Below are positions 63,285 to 64,000 of a stretch of 64,000 nt of DNA, piece by piece. The number at the start of each line of letters is the position of its first letter. The first letter of the stretch is position 1. The stretch comes from Muscardinus avellanarius (Eukaryota > Chordata > Mammalia > Rodentia > Gliridae). The position numbers and the translations under genes were made by a program. The notes beneath the pieces are model-generated. The model worked only from the letters and a program-made list of their open reading frames with translations, did not search any database and had not been told where the DNA came from. Location of the stretch: the NCBI GenBank assembly GCA_963383645.1, contig OY726565.1, forward strand, positions 37,119,529-37,183,528, in the 5' to 3' direction.

Positions 63285-64000
63285 GTAAATTTTACTTTTT
63301 TATTTTTTAAATATAGCATATTTTCATCCACAAATTTATGTCCTGACTTGGTATAAATAATTTTATGCATACTGTCTGAGATAAGCAAATAAGTTTTCAG
63401 TGGTTTCTTATTTACATGAAAGTAATTAGATCAACTAGTAATAATATACTCCCTTGTCAAAATCATAATGTGAGATAAACTTGGAAACACTGACTTGACC
63501 AACTAAAAAGGATTCCATAAAATTCAAGGTCTAATTAGGAAAATGTGAAAACACATATCCCAGATGCAAGCACATTTTATCTATCTCTTAAATGTTATTT
63601 GTTATGAGAAATCTGGTTGCACACACATAAAGTCAACCAATCTAAGTCTGGAAATAAAGCAGAGAAGCTAATTAGCTCTTTGGTTCCGAGGTCAGTTTGA
63701 ACTGGAAAGAGGACCCACCATACATGGGAGAGCTTGATAATAAGAATCTAGTGTTGGCTCCTATAATTGACTAGTGAAATAATGAACTGTACACTCTGAC
63801 TGATTGTGTTATCTAAAGAACCACCAAGAATATACATTATCAGTTCCCGTGGCCTTTAAAAACACTTCTGCATCCCCCCGTGGAGATTTATGACATGAGC
63901 CACAAGGTAAGACTTGATTCTCAAGGACAGAGCTCTAGAGAATCTTGTTTAATTTCTAAATGCAAAAAGACATTGACTTAATAAATATGACAATAAATAC
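63285..64000. other. IMPG1 intron 9, 5' part
   Basis: AT-rich unique sequence to the window end. No exon 10 match seen. Confidence 0.5.

Noticed and set aside
63285..64000. Search for IMPG1 exon 10
   Set aside because: No stretch encoding the expected serine-rich SEA continuation was found. It must lie beyond the window.

Overview
This is nuclear DNA from a mammal, very probably a squirrel-family rodent (ground squirrel or marmot type). The evidence is about forty copies of a dimeric SINE with a 7SL/B1-like left half and an ID/tRNA-like right half (B1-dID type), several L1 3' ends finishing in GCACCAATAAAA, and a split gene whose exons match mammalian IMPG1. Species assignment is an inference from repeat type.

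The only functional protein gene recognised is IMPG1 (interphotoreceptor matrix proteoglycan 1), plus strand. Nine coding exons can be placed, all with AG/GT borders and compatible phases: 1420-1486, 18476-18697, 30364-30530, 30776-30804, 36788-36852, 46943-47046, 50771-50923, 57836-57894 and 63264-63284. They join into 887 nt (295 codons plus 2 nt). They encode the signal peptide, a potential furin site, the conserved cysteine-bearing N-terminal domain, a sequon-rich linker and the first half of SEA domain 1. The rest of the gene lies beyond position 64000. About 1.4 kb of upstream sequence is included and holds the likely promoter.

The introns are full of retroelements. Most L1 pieces are antisense to IMPG1. 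Three insertions stand out. Two 2.8 kb elements (21352-24121 and 40385-43216) are L1-like with a complete 5' UTR and ORF1 and an L1 3' tail, but ORF2 is replaced by about 0.9 kb of other DNA. Each has its own target-site duplication, so they look like a mobile half-L1 (HAL1-like) family; the second keeps an open 320-codon ORF1. A third, 2.0 kb element (44172-46185, perfect 15 bp target-site duplication) has an SVA-like layout: three 91 bp GC-rich repeats, a unique stretch, a VNTR of about fifteen 50 bp units, an L1 3' end and an A-rich tail.

Other content: a PRDX5 processed pseudogene (about 8630-9241, minus), a probable ERV1 LTR (about 32610-32943), a probable 1.55 kb LTR-like insertion splitting a GGAA repeat (33421-34977), an unidentified retrocopy-like insertion splitting a SINE (51185-52441), old MIR/L2/MER5/L1 relics, many microsatellites, and candidate conserved non-coding stretches, the best at 54640-54985 in intron 7. 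No RNA genes, CRISPR arrays or bacterial-type features were seen.
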